From Acidobacteriota bacterium (lineage in GTDB: Bacteria > Acidobacteriota > Terriglobia > Terriglobales > Acidobacteriaceae), in NCBI GenBank assembly GCA_021810175.1, contig JAJZJJ010000294.1, positions 1 through 5,102 on the forward strand: 5,102 nt of DNA, given 5' to 3'. Below the pieces are notes generated by a model that saw only the letters and a list, made by a program, of their open reading frames with translations, was not told where the DNA came from and made no database searches. Below, piece after piece: positions 4,444-5,102 of this stretch; the first letter of the stretch is position 1, and the number at the start of each line of letters is the position of its first letter. The position numbers and the translations under genes were made by a program.

Positions 4444-5102
4444 TTTCGCTGTTCCGGAAGCACATCGCCCCGCGGCCTGTCGTCACCTCAGGAATCCTTG
4501 CCTGCCTCCTCTGGTTTGCCGCCGTATCTCCGGGCCGGGCGCAGGTGGCGACCCGCACGCAGCTCGTGGCGCAACAGCGGCAAAGCGGCGTTCTCTCCCT
4601 CTCCGCAACCGTGCAGGACGCCGAGGGCAATCCGGTCACTCAGGGCTCTGTCAGCTTCGAGTCGTCCAAAGGCTCTCTCGGTTCCGTCTTCATCCATAAC
4701 GGAACGGCTACCCTGAACCTCACCAATCCGCCGGCGTGGGCGCATTCCGTTACGGCTGTCTACCAGAGCAATTCCGGCTTTTCGTCCTCTTCCGCCGCCG
4801 CCAGTCTGGCCCTTACGCCCGATGCTGCCAGTGGCCTGCCAGGCTTCACCGTGACCTCCGCTCCGGCTTCCGTCACCCTCAAGGCTGGGAGTTACGCCAC
4901 CTACAGCCTCACGGTAACGTCGCAAAACGGCTTCTCTGAGCCGGTGAACCTCTCCTGTTCCGGCCTGCCCCACGCATCCACCTGCACCTTCAGCCCGACC
5001 GTCGTGACGCCTCCGGCCAACGGATCCATCGTCAGCACCATGCAGGTTGCCACCACGGCGCCTTCCGGCATCTATTCGCCGTCGTCCGCAAAGAGCGGCA
5101 GC
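4440..5102 (+). CDS. Secreted Ig-like repeat protein, N-terminal part (runs off right edge)
   Basis: The frame from ATG 4440 is open to the last base, giving 221 residues of a larger protein. Residues 1-34 form a signal peptide: a basic start (FRKHIAPR), a hydrophobic core about 14-30 (VVTSGILACLLWFAAVS), and a likely cut after GRA (34). Residues 36-126 look like a bacterial Ig-like domain of the Big_3 kind (ATVQDAEGNPVTQGSVSFES, then GTATLNL and TAVYQSNSGFSSSSA). Residues about 134-207 form a second beta domain (FTVTSAPASVTLKAGSYATYSLTVTSQNGFSEPVNLSCSGLPHASTCTFSP) with Cys173 and Cys182, well placed for a disulfide. Such domains are highly repeated in exported acidobacterial proteins; role is probably structural or adhesive at the cell surface. 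The Shine-Dalgarno is poor (GAGAG about 10 nt upstream), so another start is possible, but the signal peptide fits this one. Confidence 0.88.
   Translation, partial: MISLFRKHIAPRPVVTSGILACLLWFAAVSPGRAQVATRTQLVAQQRQSGVLSLSATVQDAEGNPVTQGSVSFESSKGSLGSVFIHNGTATLNLTNPPAWAHSVTAVYQSNSGFSSSSAAASLALTPDAASGLPGFTVTSAPASVTLKAGSYATYSLTVTSQNGFSEPVNLSCSGLPHASTCTFSPTVVTPPANGSIVSTMQVATTAPSGIYSPSSAKSGS

Noticed and set aside
4488..4973. Minus-strand open frame of 161 codons opposite the Ig-like gene
   Set aside because: The plus-strand frame has a signal peptide and recognisable Ig-like domains; the minus product is Gly/Arg-rich noise.

Overview
The window (5,102 bp, GC-rich, no rRNA, tRNA, CRISPR or transposase seen) looks like chromosomal DNA of an Acidobacteriota member, probably class Terriglobia. 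The reasons are the GC-rich, C-ending codon use and the exported Ig-like protein at the right end, whose style (GF..PVNLSCSGLP....CTFSP) is very common in that phylum. This taxonomic reading is an inference from pattern, not from a database search.

Left part (1-2056, minus strand): a tryptophan biosynthesis cluster in the order trpC, trpF, trpB. trpB runs off the left edge. trpC and trpF overlap by 10 nt and trpF and trpB are 9 nt apart, so the three are almost certainly one translationally coupled operon. The enzymes act on consecutive parts of the pathway: TrpF makes CdRP, TrpC converts it to indole-glycerol phosphate, and TrpB joins indole to serine. No trpE, trpG or trpD lies upstream, so the operon segment begins at trpC. 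trpC starts at TTG. Just upstream, in the same frame, is a 10-codon ORF with a near-perfect Shine-Dalgarno. Its stop codon touches a 6-bp hairpin that holds the trpC Shine-Dalgarno in its loop and the first two start-codon bases in its stem. This looks like a translational leader and is the most interesting feature of the window.

Middle (2057-2999): a divergent 60-residue membrane mini-protein on the plus strand with a strong Shine-Dalgarno that is itself inside a small hairpin, followed by a convergent type II toxin-antitoxin pair of HigB/HigA type on the minus strand. The toxin gene starts at GTG with no Shine-Dalgarno. A near-palindrome lies in its putative promoter, a likely operator for HigA autoregulation.

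Right part (3000-5102): a full-length PLP-dependent alpha-oxoamine synthase, annotated as glycine C-acetyltransferase (kbl) without an adjacent tdh, on the minus strand. It is divergent from the start of a large secreted Ig-like repeat protein on the plus strand that runs off the right edge. The 222-bp gap between these two holds promoter-like elements, a T-run after a GC stem, and a 30-codon ORF whose stop overlaps the Ig-protein start as ATGA; none of these is certain.

Overall the content is mostly ordinary metabolism and a known toxin-antitoxin family. The parts that are not explained by known families are the trpC leader arrangement, the 60-residue membrane protein, and the upstream ORF before the Ig-like protein.
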